A stretch of DNA of 64,000 nucleotides from Microbulbifer sp. MKSA007 (GCA_032615215.1 CP128433.1:2439501-2503500), one strand, 5' to 3'. Positions 8,978-18,781 are shown, counted from the first letter of the stretch. Notes: generated by a model from the letters alone, not told the origin. Translations and numbers: made by a program.

Positions 8978-9358
8978 ATGAGTACTTCGCGAATCATTAA
9001 ACTAAGCTCCAGTGACTCCGATGGAGACAACCCGTACTTCGATGATTTCGATGGTGGGTTGGCCCTTGAGGAGGCGCCGCCGCAGCTGAAGCGGCCGCCG
9101 ATGTATAAAGTCGTTATGCTCAATGATGACTACACCCCCATGGATTTTGTTGTTGAGACTTTGGAGTTGTTTTTTTCAGTAAACCGGGAGCGCGCCACAC
9201 AGTTAATGTTGCAGGTTCACACACGGGGAAAAGCAGTGTGTGGTGTCTATACTCGGGATATAGCGGAGACAAAGGCCGCACAGGTCAATCAGTTCGCTCA
9301 AGAGAATGAGCATCCCCTGTTATGTGAAATTGAAGCGGACGAAAGCAAAGAGGATTGA
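8978..9358 (+). CDS. clpS: ATP-dependent Clp protease adaptor ClpS
   Basis: The N-degron receptor that hands proteins with Leu, Phe, Tyr or Trp N-termini to ClpA-ClpP. The ATG at 8978 gives 126 residues. The frame also opens with a TTG at 8966, but the ATG is preferred. The disordered acidic N-terminal arm is followed by the core PPMYKVVMLNDDYTPMDFVVE, which contains the N-degron pocket residues NDD and the TPM turn. The C-terminal strand is CEIEADE. It lies just upstream of clpA, as in most proteobacteria, and works with the bpt and aat products encoded 3 kb downstream. Confidence 0.95.
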   Translation: MSTSRIIKLSSSDSDGDNPYFDDFDGGLALEEAPPQLKRPPMYKVVMLNDDYTPMDFVVETLELFFSVNRERATQLMLQVHTRGKAVCGVYTRDIAETKAAQVNQFAQENEHPLLCEIEADESKED

Positions 9359-9492
9359 TTCTGACAAAAACTGCTTTGAACAAAGGGTCCCGTCACCTGA
9401 AGGGAATCAGCCAGGATATAAACGCCGGCGAAGGGTGCGCGCCTACCAGCGGAGTCGGCGGGAAATATTGGCGATTAGGGTTTGAGGTTTAG

Positions 9493-11772
9493 ATGCTCAG
9501 CAAGGACTTAGAGGTAACGCTTAATCTAGCGTTCAAAGGTGCTCGAGCGAAACGGCATGAATTCATGACCGTTGAGCACCTATTGCTGGCGCTCTTGGAT
9601 AACGAATCCGCAGCAGATGTTCTACATGCGTGCGGGGCGGATTTAAGTGCATTGCGCCGTGAACTCCTGGAGTTTGTGGACTCCACAACACCGTTGATCC
9701 CGGAGGCCGATACAGATCGAGAAACCCAGCCGACATTGGGTTTTCAGAGGGTCCTGCAGAGGGCCGTATTCCATGTCCAGTCATCCGGTAAAAAGGAAGT
9801 TACAGGGGCTAATGTCCTGGTCGCCATTTTCTGTGAGCAGGAGAGCCAGGCTGTTTACTACTTGAAGCAGCAGAGTGTTGCCCGGATAGACGTAGTTAAC
9901 TACATCACCCACGGAATTTCCCGCGTTGGCTCCAGTGGTAATAATCACCATCACGGTTCCGATACTGCACCTGAGCAGGTAGATGAGGAAATTAGTGGGG
10001 GCGCTGAGCCAGGTGGTTCCGACCCCCTGGAAAGCTATGCCACCAACCTCAATCAAGAGGCAATTCTTGGTCGTATTGATCCGCTTGTGGGGCGTGCACC
10101 TGAGGTGGAGCGTGTCACGCAGGTTCTCGCTCGTCGCCGCAAGAACAATCCACTGTTGGTGGGTGAGTCCGGTGTCGGCAAGACGGCAATTGCTGAGGGC
10201 TTGGCACGGCGTATTGTCGATGAGGATATCCCCGAACCTTTGAAAGAGAGCACTATTTACTCTCTGGATCTCGGCTCCCTGCTGGCGGGGACCAAGTATC
10301 GCGGTGATTTTGAGAAGCGCTTTAAGGCGCTGCTGGCGGAGCTCAAGAAGCGTGAGCACGCCGTACTGTTTATTGATGAGATCCACACCATCATCGGGGC
10401 CGGCGCCGCTTCAGGAGGCGTCATGGATGCCTCCAACCTGCTTAAGCCGCTACTTTCCAGCGGTCAATTGCGCTGCATAGGCTCCACTACTTTTACTGAA
10501 TATCGCGGTATCTTTGAAAAAGATCGCGCGCTGTCGCGCCGTTTTCAAAAGATCGATGTCAGTGAGCCCTCAGTGGAAGAGACCGTGCAAATATTGCAGG
10601 GGCTCAGAAGCTGCTTTGAGGATCACCACAAGGTCCGCTTTACCGATGGAGCTTTGGATGCTGCTGCGCAGCTATCCAGTCGTCACATCACCGAGCGATT
10701 CCTCCCAGATAAGGCCATTGATGTAATCGATGAGGCGGGAGCCTACCAATCTTTGCTGCCTGAAGAGGACCGCAAAGAGGTTATTGGGGTTTGTGAGATT
10801 GAGATGGTTATCGCCAAGATGGCGAGAATACCTGCCAAGAGCGTGTCTGCTTCTGACAAGGAGCAGTTATCACGCCTGGATGACAACCTCAAAATGGTGG
10901 TGTTTGGGCAGGACAGCGCGATTGATGCCCTGGGTACTGCGATTAAGCTGAGTCGCGCCGGCCTGGGTTCTGAAGAGAAACCCATCGGCTCCTTCCTATT
11001 TTCGGGCCCCACCGGAGTCGGCAAGACAGAGCTCTGCCGCCAATTGGCGAAGGTGATGGGTATCGAGCTGATTCGCTTCGATATGTCTGAGTATATGGAG
11101 CGCCATACGGTTTCCCGCCTGATCGGCGCGCCCCCTGGGTATGTAGGTTTTGACCAGGGTGGTTTACTGACAGACTCGGTAACCAAGCACCCTCACAGTG
11201 TTGTGCTGCTCGATGAAATTGAGAAAGCACACCCCGAAGTATTCAATCTGCTTTTGCAGGTGATGGATCACGGTACCCTAACTGATAACAACGGCCGCAA
11301 AGCGGACTTCCGCAATGTCATCCTGATTATGACAACCAATGCGGGCGCTGAGGTGATGAGCCGTCGTTCAATTGGTTTCTCCCATCAAGATCACTCCACC
11401 GATGGAATGGAGGAGATCAAGAAGATGTTTACCCCGGAGTTCCGCAATCGCCTCGATAATATTATTCAATTCCGCTCTCTGCCTCTGGATGTCGTGAAGA
11501 CGGTGGTGGATAAGTTTATCGTTGAGTTGCAGGCCCAGTTGGATGACTCCAAGGTGACACTGGTTGTAGATGATGAGGCTCGAGAGTGGTTGGCGGTGCG
11601 GGGTTATGACGAGAAGATGGGTGCGAGGCCTATGTCCCGTCTGATTCGCGACAAGCTGCGCAAGCCTCTGGCAGAAGCCGTGCTCTTTGGTGAGTTGGCA
11701 GAAGAGGGTGGGCGTGTTTGCGTCACTATTGAAGATGATGAGCTGGCGATTAAAACGGCGGTGCCCGCCTAA
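9493..11772 (+). CDS. clpA: ATP-dependent Clp protease ATP-binding subunit ClpA
   Basis: This 759-residue AAA+ unfoldase is the partner of ClpP and ClpS. The N-domain (about 1-145) binds ClpS. Walker A of the first ATPase ring, GESGVGKT, lies at 224-231, and Walker B is VLFIDEIHT. The second ring carries GPTGVGKTE and VVLLDEIEKAHPEV. The ClpP-docking loop reads IGF (RRSIGFSHQ), where IGL is usual. A His cluster (NNHHHG) and an acidic stretch form the N-domain linker. It lies 134 bp after clpS and ends at a bidirectional terminator. Confidence 0.96.
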   Translation: MLSKDLEVTLNLAFKGARAKRHEFMTVEHLLLALLDNESAADVLHACGADLSALRRELLEFVDSTTPLIPEADTDRETQPTLGFQRVLQRAVFHVQSSGKKEVTGANVLVAIFCEQESQAVYYLKQQSVARIDVVNYITHGISRVGSSGNNHHHGSDTAPEQVDEEISGGAEPGGSDPLESYATNLNQEAILGRIDPLVGRAPEVERVTQVLARRRKNNPLLVGESGVGKTAIAEGLARRIVDEDIPEPLKESTIYSLDLGSLLAGTKYRGDFEKRFKALLAELKKREHAVLFIDEIHTIIGAGAASGGVMDASNLLKPLLSSGQLRCIGSTTFTEYRGIFEKDRALSRRFQKIDVSEPSVEETVQILQGLRSCFEDHHKVRFTDGALDAAAQLSSRHITERFLPDKAIDVIDEAGAYQSLLPEEDRKEVIGVCEIEMVIAKMARIPAKSVSASDKEQLSRLDDNLKMVVFGQDSAIDALGTAIKLSRAGLGSEEKPIGSFLFSGPTGVGKTELCRQLAKVMGIELIRFDMSEYMERHTVSRLIGAPPGYVGFDQGGLLTDSVTKHPHSVVLLDEIEKAHPEVFNLLLQVMDHGTLTDNNGRKADFRNVILIMTTNAGAEVMSRRSIGFSHQDHSTDGMEEIKKMFTPEFRNRLDNIIQFRSLPLDVVKTVVDKFIVELQAQLDDSKVTLVVDDEAREWLAVRGYDEKMGARPMSRLIRDKLRKPLAEAVLFGELAEEGGRVCVTIEDDELAIKTAVPA

Positions 11773-11797
11773 AGTAAATTAGCTTCAGTCAAGCAAT

Positions 11798-11827
11798 AAA
11801 AAAGCCACCGAGAGGTGGCTTTTTTAT
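11798..11827. terminator. Bidirectional rho-independent terminator between clpA and infA
   Basis: Stem GCCACC / GGTGGC with loop GAGA, flanked by A6 on the left and T7 on the right. It serves both convergent genes. Confidence 0.93.
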
Positions 11828-11868
11828 TTCAGGTCAAATTGCCTTGCGGAATTTGGCCTCTGAGCGAA

Positions 11869-12087
11869 TTAGCGCGCGCGGTACGTAATGCGGCCCTTGC
11901 TCAGGTCGTATGGAGTCAGCTCCACTTTCACCTTGTCGCCGGTGAGAATGCGAATGTAGTTTTTACGCATCTTTCCAGAGATATGCGCAATTACCACGTG
12001 TCCGTTTTCCAGCTTTACGCGGAAAGTGGTGTTCGGCAGGGTGTCGATCACCTCGCCTTCCATTTCAATATAATCGTCTTTTGCCAT
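11869..12087 (-). CDS. infA: Translation initiation factor IF-1
   Basis: A 72-residue S1-like OB-fold protein that occupies the A site of the 30S subunit during initiation. It opens with AKDDYIEMEGEVIDTLPN and carries the RNA-binding stretch KMRKNYIRILTGDKV, near-identical to other gammaproteobacterial IF-1. It stands between clpA and bpt-aat, the same neighbourhood as in E. coli. Confidence 0.98.
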   Translation of the reverse strand: MAKDDYIEMEGEVIDTLPNTTFRVKLENGHVVIAHISGKMRKNYIRILTGDKVKVELTPYDLSKGRITYRAR

Positions 12088-12212
12088 GCGGCAGCAACCT
12101 TACAATAACTTGATCAGACCTTTACCCCGGAGGCTCTTTGGCCTAGCCGCGGCTTGACGGGCGAGCATTTTGCACGAAAAGGCAAGATAGAGCAAAGGGA
12201 GAGTGTGTTGAA

Positions 12213-12932
12213 CTAGAGCGATTTAAGGCTCCAGCGGTTTTCTTTTAACATTTCGATGGGGCGAAATTGGCTTTTATAGGCCATTTTGTGGCACTTCTCA
12301 ATCCAGTACCCCAGGTAGAGATTAGGTAGTCCCAAGCGCCGGGCCCATTCGATCTGGTAGAGGATGCAGTAACTGCCCAGGCTCCGTTTGTCCTCATCGG
12401 GATCGAAGAAAGTATAGATGGCCGATAACCCGGCAGTCAGGATATCTGTTACCGCCACTGCCACCAACTTGCCGCGGGCTCTCAGCTCAATATAGCGAGT
12501 AGACCCCCAAGCCTGGCTTAGGAAGCTGCGGTATTGTTCCCGGCTGGGTGGATACATCTCCCCATCGGCGTGGCGCTGCTCGATATAGCGGGCGTAGAGT
12601 TCGTAATGCTCATCTGTATCGATGGACTCGATATGGAATATGTCCAGGTCCTTGTTGCGCTTCCAACAGCGTCTCTGGTTGCGGTCAGGGACAAACAGGC
12701 TCACAGGCACGCGAGCCGGTATACAGGCGCGACAGGTCGCGCACTGGGGGCGATAGAGGTAGGCACCACTGCGCCGGAACCCCAGCTCTGACAGGCGGTT
12801 GTACAGACGCTGATCCACTTCTGTTTGCGGATCGACAAACACCGTTGTTGCCTCCCGATCCGGCAGGTAACCGCAGGGGTGGGGCAGGGTGGCCAATAGG
12901 CGCACTGAATCCAGCTGAGAGTATTTACCCAT
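12213..12932 (-). CDS. bpt: Aspartate/glutamate leucyl-tRNA-protein transferase (Bpt/Ate)
   Basis: This enzyme adds leucine from Leu-tRNA to N-terminal Asp or Glu, making an N-degron for ClpS-ClpA. From the ATG at 12932 it has 239 residues. The N-terminal cysteine cluster CATCRAC is intact. The C-terminal GNAT-like half has YTFFDPDEDKRSLGSYCIL and YLGYWIEKCHKMAYK, both diagnostic of the ATE/Bpt family. The start overlaps the aat stop by eight bases (ATGGGTAA), so translation is coupled. Upstream in-frame codons up to 13031 lie inside aat and are not used. Confidence 0.95.
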   Translation of the reverse strand: MGKYSQLDSVRLLATLPHPCGYLPDREATTVFVDPQTEVDQRLYNRLSELGFRRSGAYLYRPQCATCRACIPARVPVSLFVPDRNQRRCWKRNKDLDIFHIESIDTDEHYELYARYIEQRHADGEMYPPSREQYRSFLSQAWGSTRYIELRARGKLVAVAVTDILTAGLSAIYTFFDPDEDKRSLGSYCILYQIEWARRLGLPNLYLGYWIEKCHKMAYKSQFRPIEMLKENRWSLKSL

Positions 12933-13644
12933 AAGTCCACGAAAGCTTCCAGGGCTGCGGGAAAGGCGGCTGCTTAACGCCGTCTGCCAGCAGTTGTTCG
13001 AAATCCTTACGACACATTTCCACCGCCCCAAGGCTGCTGAGATGAGGATTGCTCACCTGGCAGTCGATCAGTGGGCAGCCCCACAATTCTAATTGCCGAA
13101 CGAGGTGGACAAAAGCGACTTTTGAAGCGTCTGTCTCCCGGTGAAACATCGACTCCCCAAAGAACACTCGCCCCAGCGCAGTACCATAGAGTCCGCCAAC
13201 GAGTTGACCGTCGCGCCAAACCTCCACTGAGTGGGCAAACCCCTGATGGTGCATGTCGATATAGGCGTCGCACATCTCATCGGTGATCCATGTGCCGGTT
13301 TCATCCGCCCGGGGGGCACGGCAGGCCTCAATTACCTCGGGAAAGGCTTGGTCGAAGGTGACCGAAAAGGTTCCTCGGCGCAATACTTTGCGCAAAGTGC
13401 GGCCAATACGAAAGTTTTGCGGGATAACCACGCAGCGAGGGGAGGGGCTCCACCACAAGATCGGCTGGTCATCTGAATACCAGGGGAAGACCCCTCTTTG
13501 ATAGGCTTCAACCAGCCACTCGGGAGTCAGGTCTCCTCCGGCCGCCAGCAAGCCATTGGGGTCATCCAGTGCGAATTCAGTTGGGGGAAAATCAACAACG
13601 GTGTGGTCGAGCCACATCAGGCGGCTTTGGGTGTTCCCTGCCAC
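12925..13644 (-). CDS. aat: Leucyl/phenylalanyl-tRNA-protein transferase
   Basis: Aat transfers Leu or Phe to proteins with N-terminal Lys or Arg, creating ClpS substrates. It has 239 residues. The family core FPWYSDDQPILWWSPSPRCV is followed by GTWITDEM, HSVEVWRDGQLVGGLYG and FFGESMFHRETDASK, all hallmark segments. It forms an operon with bpt (8-base overlap), with trxB upstream. Having both transferases next to clpS-clpA places the whole N-degron pathway within 5 kb. Confidence 0.96.
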   Translation of the reverse strand: MAGNTQSRLMWLDHTVVDFPPTEFALDDPNGLLAAGGDLTPEWLVEAYQRGVFPWYSDDQPILWWSPSPRCVVIPQNFRIGRTLRKVLRRGTFSVTFDQAFPEVIEACRAPRADETGTWITDEMCDAYIDMHHQGFAHSVEVWRDGQLVGGLYGTALGRVFFGESMFHRETDASKVAFVHLVRQLELWGCPLIDCQVSNPHLSSLGAVEMCRKDFEQLLADGVKQPPFPQPWKLSWTYG

Positions 13645-13673
13645 GATCTGACTCCTGTCGGTAGAGGGGGATA

Positions 13674-13696
13674 CCGGGCAGAAAAGCTCTGCCCGG
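13674..13696. terminator. Hairpin between trxB and aat
   Basis: An 8-bp perfect stem (CCGGGCAG / CTGCCCGG) with a 7-base loop lies just downstream of the trxB stop on the minus strand. There is no U tract, so it may slow or partly terminate trxB transcription or protect its 3' end. Confidence 0.4.
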
Positions 13697-13705
13697 GGAT
13701 TTGAC

Positions 13706-14653
13706 TTACTTCTCGGCGTCGAGGAAGCGCTCGGCGTCCAGGGCGGCCATACAGCCGGTACCCGCAGAAGTTACCGCCTGGCGGTAAATATGGTCGGATA
13801 CGTCACCTGCGGCAAATACACCGGGAACAGAAGTCTGAGTGGCATTGCCGTTCAGGCCGCTCTCCACAATGAGGTAACCACCATTCATTTCAAGCTGGCC
13901 TTCAAAGATACCGGTATTCGGTTTGTGACCGATAGCAATAAATACACCGGAAACGTCCAGCTCTGTAGTGGTGTCGTCCTGGGTGTTGCGCAGGCGCAGC
14001 CCAGTTACACCGTTGTCGTCACCGAGCACTTCGTCCAGGGTGTTGTGCCAGCAGACATTGATATTGCCGTTTTCCACTTTATCCATCAGGCGGTCCTGAA
14101 GGATTTTTTCTGCGCGAAGCTCGTCGCGGCGGTGAATCAGGGTCACTTCACTGGCGATATTGGAGAGGTACAAGGCCTCTTCCACGGCGGTGTTGCCACC
14201 ACCGACAACAGCAACTTTCTGGTCGCGATAGAAGAATCCGTCACAGGTCGCACAGGCGCTGACACCGCGTCCCTGGAAGGCTTCCTCAGAAGGTAGGCCC
14301 AGGTACTGAGCTGAGGCGCCAGTGGCGATAATCAGCGAGTCACAGGTGTAAGTTTCGTTGCCTTTCAAGGTGAAAGGGCGCTGTTTCAGATCAACAGATT
14401 CGATGTGATCGAAGATGATTTCTGTCTCGAAGCGCTCTGCGTGCTGCTGCATTTGCACCATCAGGTCCGGACCTTGAAGCTCCGGAATACCGCCCGGCCA
14501 GTTCTCGACTTCAGTGGTGGTGGTCAGCTGCCCACCCTGTTGCATACCCGTGATAACAACCGGGTTCAGGTTTGCCCGTGCAGCGTAGATAGCCGCGGTG
14601 TAGCCGGCAGGGCCTGAGCCGAGGATGATCAGTCGATGATGGTTATTGCTCAT
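13706..14653 (-). CDS. trxB: Thioredoxin reductase
   Basis: A 315-residue low-molecular-weight flavoenzyme that passes electrons from NADPH to thioredoxin. FAD-binding GSGPAGYTAAIYAARA opens the protein. The redox-active disulfide is CATCDG, the NADPH fold is GGGNTAVEEAL, and the C-terminal FAD motif is GVFAAGDVSD. The position next to aat is conserved in gammaproteobacteria. Start and length are standard. Confidence 0.97.
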   Translation of the reverse strand: MSNNHHRLIILGSGPAGYTAAIYAARANLNPVVITGMQQGGQLTTTTEVENWPGGIPELQGPDLMVQMQQHAERFETEIIFDHIESVDLKQRPFTLKGNETYTCDSLIIATGASAQYLGLPSEEAFQGRGVSACATCDGFFYRDQKVAVVGGGNTAVEEALYLSNIASEVTLIHRRDELRAEKILQDRLMDKVENGNINVCWHNTLDEVLGDDNGVTGLRLRNTQDDTTTELDVSGVFIAIGHKPNTGIFEGQLEMNGGYLIVESGLNGNATQTSVPGVFAAGDVSDHIYRQAVTSAGTGCMAALDAERFLDAEK

Positions 14654-15063
14654 GAAGTACTCTTTAAAACTCTCAATTTGCGAAGTTTACCCAATGGGCT
14701 GGGAGTCCATATGCCCGTCCATTTTTTGATCAGGCGAGACTATTAAATTGGGCGATATAATAGGCGATATTTACCATTCGGCGAAATAGTTTGCCTTAAT
14801 TTGTTCGATTGATCCTACCTATTCAACTCTCTTTGACCTTGCTAGAGCTTTGGCTCAAATCGGAGTTTGCGCCAAAGCTGGCCGTAAGAGCTGGAAAAAT
14901 GTAAAAAAGTTCCAATCTGAGGTAACTGCTGCTGGCTTTGATAGGGGGAGAATGGAGTGTCACAAATTAGAATTACGGATTGTTAGATGTATTGAGTGTG
15001 TGAGCGTCATAGAGGCCAGTGACTTCGAGTAAGTGCCCAAACCCTAGTGGGTTGAGGATCGTT
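14654..15063. other. Intergenic, divergent promoter region of trxB and the methyltransferase
   Basis: No coding sequence is supported here; a 60-codon frame at 14850-15032 shows no family features. The region must carry promoters for two divergent genes. A GAGGA box at its right end is the ribosome binding site for the ATG at 15064. Confidence 0.4.
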
Positions 15064-16119
15064 ATGCGCTATAAAAGAAAGTTCATACCCTTAAACCTGA
15101 AGCGAGAGCAGTTGGGGCATCCTAAAACTTTTCTGACCCTTAGTGAGGAGGCCCAGGCTTTCGTAGCCGAAATTATCGACGATAGTTATTCGTTGCGTTT
15201 TTCCATTGATCTGGAGCCCGATGGCGATCACCGGGCGAGCTTACATGGCCCACCCCACCTGCTGGATCTATTTACCGCGCTTAACTTGCAAATACGCTGT
15301 GAAATTGTCTCTGATGGATATGGTGATACAGGAGGTGGGGCGGTTACTTGCGCGGGTGAGCCAGAAGAACTCGAGAAGTTTGCTATGGCGCTGGGCCTCA
15401 GCAATGGTTGTCGAGTTCTCGACTTGATGTGTGGCAGGGGAGTCCTGAGTAGCTACCTGCTTAAGTTTGCCAAAGCTCATGGGGTTATTATTCAATGTAG
15501 CTTGTGCGATTCCCACCCTTCGCAGCTTGAAAACCTTGACCCAAATATTCAATTGCTAGCTGCCGATATCACTATAGGTGACGGAAGAAACTTGCCATAT
15601 CCCAGTGAATTATTTGATGCTGTGGCAATCAGAATGGGCCTGCACGAAGTGCCTTATAAAGATCAGCCCCTGGTTCTCCAGGAGTGTTATCGGGTTTTGA
15701 AGCCGGGAGGTCCGCTGTTGGTTTGGGACTTGATGCCGGCGTCTGCCGGGGTCCAAGATTTACTGTGTGCCCAAAAGCGAAAATTGTCAGCGCTGACACA
15801 CCGTGAATCGTTGCTCTTGGATCGGTTCTTTTTGCGGGAAGACCAGTTGTTACAATTGCTCAGCGATGCAGGCTTTTCGCAAGCAGAGCGGGTATCCAGA
15901 ACCTATTACCGAGATAGTACTCAAGACAAATTAAAAACAGAGTTGGGCGGGGATCAATACAAATTGGAAATTCTGAATAGTTACCTCCGCGAGAGAGTTA
16001 CCCAGGCGATTATTGATGAGGTTTGCTGGGAGGATTCAGGGCAGGATATCTCGATGATGATTCCAAATTGCATCTATCGCACGTACAAACCGATAAATTT
16101 AGAAGAGAATACTGGCTAG
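15064..16119 (+). CDS. Class I SAM-dependent methyltransferase
   Basis: 351 residues from the ATG at 15064, which has a GAGGA ribosome binding site 8 bases upstream; a start at 15019 lacks one. The Rossmann fold is plain. Motif I is RVLDLMCGRGVLSSYL at about 130-145, the acidic motif II region follows (CSLCDSHPSQL), and the post-motif segment CYRVLKPGGPLLVWDLMP is typical of the UbiE/Methyltransf_11 group. The N-terminal 110 residues and the C-terminal third match nothing I recognise. The substrate is unknown. It precedes ftsK by 226 bp. Confidence 0.75.
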   Translation: MRYKRKFIPLNLKREQLGHPKTFLTLSEEAQAFVAEIIDDSYSLRFSIDLEPDGDHRASLHGPPHLLDLFTALNLQIRCEIVSDGYGDTGGGAVTCAGEPEELEKFAMALGLSNGCRVLDLMCGRGVLSSYLLKFAKAHGVIIQCSLCDSHPSQLENLDPNIQLLAADITIGDGRNLPYPSELFDAVAIRMGLHEVPYKDQPLVLQECYRVLKPGGPLLVWDLMPASAGVQDLLCAQKRKLSALTHRESLLLDRFFLREDQLLQLLSDAGFSQAERVSRTYYRDSTQDKLKTELGGDQYKLEILNSYLRERVTQAIIDEVCWEDSGQDISMMIPNCIYRTYKPINLEENTG

Positions 16120-16345
16120 GAAGCGCTCCAGGTTTTTCGATACTGCCGCCAAACAACAAAAAACTACTTGGCGTCAGGGATCGTAAGGCGCAATCTGAAA
16201 GCGTAGATTGTAAAATAGCCTGATTGAGTTGCTTTCTTCTGTAAGCAATACAGAATTTTGTCGGGCGGCATGGGGATTCAGGTCCCAGGTAGACATCGCC
16301 AAGTTCATGTGGACATAAAAAGTACAGCATTATTGAGGTAAGCCA

Positions 16346-18688
16346 TTGAAGGCCGAAAGCGCAACTGAAAAAAGCCCTGCAGAGAGCAATGCATTGCCAG
16401 ACTCATTGATCGCCCGACTCGTTCGCGAGGGGGCCCTGATCAGTTTGCTGGCTGGTGCCCTGTTGCTCGCCATTAGCCTGTTAAGCTTTAGCGCAGAAGA
16501 TCCGGGCTGGTCGCAAACTGGCAGTACCCAACAAGTGCACAATGCCATTGGGCCAGCCGGTGCTTGGCTGGCAGATGTGTGTTTGTCTTTGCTCGGATGG
16601 ATGGCTTACCTGTTCCCCTTGCTGATTGGTCTGCGGGCCTATCACATTCTTCGCGATCGCAATGCCCGCTTCCATTTGCCGCTATTTGCTTTGAGGATAT
16701 TTGGCTTGCTGCTGGTTCTTGTCAGCGGGGCGGCAATGGCGACTCTTTGTTTTGATCCCGCAGAAAACCCATTGCCGTTTACCAACGGAGGCATCATCGG
16801 CAGTGCGATGGCGTCTGCCCTGGGTTCTAGCCTCGGCTATGTAGGGGCAACCATTTTACTGCTGGCGATATTTGCTATCGGTGTCACTGTTTTTACAGGT
16901 TTGTCGTGGCTCAAATTGGCAGAGGCAATCGGCAAGAATGTGCTCGGCTTTTTTGCCTTACTGGGCAGTTTCTATCAACGCTGGCGCCAAAAGCGCAATG
17001 AGCGGAGGGTGGCCAGAGAGGCGATTGTCGTGCGCAAGGCGGCTGTGGAGGAAGAGAAACAGCGAGTTGCCAAACGAATTCCCCCGAAGATTGAGCCCAC
17101 TGCCCCCAAGCCGAAGCAGAGTCCTCGGGCAGCAAAGGAAAAACAGCGAGAGCTTTTCAAGAGTGGCCCGGTTACTGGAACCCTGCCGCCGTTGGGTCTA
17201 CTCGATCCAGCAGATCAAAACAAGAAGGCCGGCTTCTCCCGGGAATCCCTGGAAGCGCTGTCACGCCTGTTGGAACTTAAGCTGAAAGACTTCGGCGTTG
17301 TTGCCGAAGTGGTATCTGTGCTGCCGGGACCGGTAGTAACCCGCTTTGAAATTCAGCCAGCTCCCGGTGTAAAGGTGAGCAAGATTTCCAATCTGGCAAA
17401 AGACCTGGCGCGCTCACTGGCGGTGATCAGTGTGCGTGTGGTCGAGGTAATCCCAGGCAAGTCGGTTGTGGGTATCGAAATCCCTAACGAAAATCGACAG
17501 ATGGTACGCCTCAGTGAAGTGTTGTCGGCAGATGTCTACGATAATGCCAAATCGCCGCTGACTCTGGCGCTCGGTCACGATATTTCCGGTCAGCCGGTGG
17601 TGGCCGATCTGGCCAAGATGCCTCACTTGCTGGTAGCGGGTACCACCGGTTCGGGTAAATCCGTGGGTATCAACGTTATGTTGTTGAGCCTGCTGTACAA
17701 ATCCACGCCCGATGAGGTCCGCCTGATTCTGGTGGACCCAAAAATGCTGGAGCTCTCGGTGTACGAGGGCATTCCGCATTTGTTGACCCCGGTCATCACC
17801 GATATGAACGATGCCGCCAATGGTTTGCGTTGGTGTGTTGGAGAAATGGAGCGCCGCTACAAGTTGATGGCAGCAATGGGGGTGAGAAACCTCGCAGGCT
17901 TTAACCGCAAAGTGAAAGAGGCGGAAGAGGCCGGGGAGCCGCTGATCGATCCTATCTGGCAGCCAGATCCCGCCTCCAGCGTGCCGGAAGATGAACAAAC
18001 CGCACCGGCCCTGAAAGCACTGCCTGCCATTGTTGTCGTGATTGATGAATTTGCCGACATGATGATGATCGTCGGTAAAAAGGTCGAACAGCTGATCGCG
18101 CGAATCGCACAAAAAGCCCGTGCAGCTGGGATCCACTTACTGCTTGCAACCCAGCGTCCGTCGGTGGATGTTATTACCGGCTTGATTAAAGCTAACGTAC
18201 CTACTCGAATCGGTTTTCAGGTTTCGTCCAAGGTGGATTCCCGCACAATCCTCGACCAGGGCGGTGCGGAGCAGCTGCTCGGTCATGGTGACATGTTGTA
18301 CTTACCGCCTGGAAGTGGTGTTCCTGTTCGTGTCCACGGCGCTTTTGTCGACGATCACGAAGTGCATAAAGTTGTCGCCGATTGGGGCCGTCGCGGTGAG
18401 CCTGATTATATCGATGGTATTGTCGACGATAGTAATAACAGTATCCCCGTGCCTGGATTACAGTCTGAAGGCGGTGAGGATGAAGATCCTGAAGCCGATG
18501 CGCTCTACGACGAAGCCGTAGCTTTCGTCACTAAATCCCGCAAGGCGTCAATTTCCTCTGTGCAGCGTCAGCTGCGGATTGGTTACAATCGCGCGGCTCG
18601 AATTATTGACGCCATGGAGGCTGCCGGGGTGATATCTGCGGCGGGCCACAACGGCAATCGAGAGGTGCTGGCACCGCCGCCAGCCTGA
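16346..18688 (+). CDS. ftsK: DNA translocase FtsK
   Basis: 780 residues from a TTG preceded by a TGAGGT ribosome binding site. Four or five N-terminal membrane helices (about 28-190) anchor it at the septum. A short basic linker (about 200-285) replaces the long E. coli linker. The motor follows, with Walker A GTTGSGKSVG and Walker B VVVIDEFADMM. The C-terminal winged-helix gamma domain (SISSVQRQLRIGYNRAARII) reads KOPS sites to direct pumping toward dif. Its role is segregation and dimer resolution with XerCD. The order ftsK-lolA-rarA is conserved. Confidence 0.96.
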   Translation: MKAESATEKSPAESNALPDSLIARLVREGALISLLAGALLLAISLLSFSAEDPGWSQTGSTQQVHNAIGPAGAWLADVCLSLLGWMAYLFPLLIGLRAYHILRDRNARFHLPLFALRIFGLLLVLVSGAAMATLCFDPAENPLPFTNGGIIGSAMASALGSSLGYVGATILLLAIFAIGVTVFTGLSWLKLAEAIGKNVLGFFALLGSFYQRWRQKRNERRVAREAIVVRKAAVEEEKQRVAKRIPPKIEPTAPKPKQSPRAAKEKQRELFKSGPVTGTLPPLGLLDPADQNKKAGFSRESLEALSRLLELKLKDFGVVAEVVSVLPGPVVTRFEIQPAPGVKVSKISNLAKDLARSLAVISVRVVEVIPGKSVVGIEIPNENRQMVRLSEVLSADVYDNAKSPLTLALGHDISGQPVVADLAKMPHLLVAGTTGSGKSVGINVMLLSLLYKSTPDEVRLILVDPKMLELSVYEGIPHLLTPVITDMNDAANGLRWCVGEMERRYKLMAAMGVRNLAGFNRKVKEAEEAGEPLIDPIWQPDPASSVPEDEQTAPALKALPAIVVVIDEFADMMMIVGKKVEQLIARIAQKARAAGIHLLLATQRPSVDVITGLIKANVPTRIGFQVSSKVDSRTILDQGGAEQLLGHGDMLYLPPGSGVPVRVHGAFVDDHEVHKVVADWGRRGEPDYIDGIVDDSNNSIPVPGLQSEGGEDEDPEADALYDEAVAFVTKSRKASISSVQRQLRIGYNRAARIIDAMEAAGVISAAGHNGNREVLAPPPA

Positions 18689-18781
18689 TAGGAGTTTGGC
18701 CCTTGGAGCAGTGGCGGGTTAAGCCTCCGTTCACTTAGTCGGGGTTAATCTTTAAGGAAATCAATACGTTGGGACTCCACT

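Noticed and set aside
14850..15032. A 60-codon frame ahead of the methyltransferase
   Set aside because: It overlaps the region upstream of the better start at 15064 and shows no protein features.
17414..18136. A 240-codon frame antisense to ftsK
   Set aside because: It mirrors the conserved motor domain, has an odd His-rich composition and no family match.
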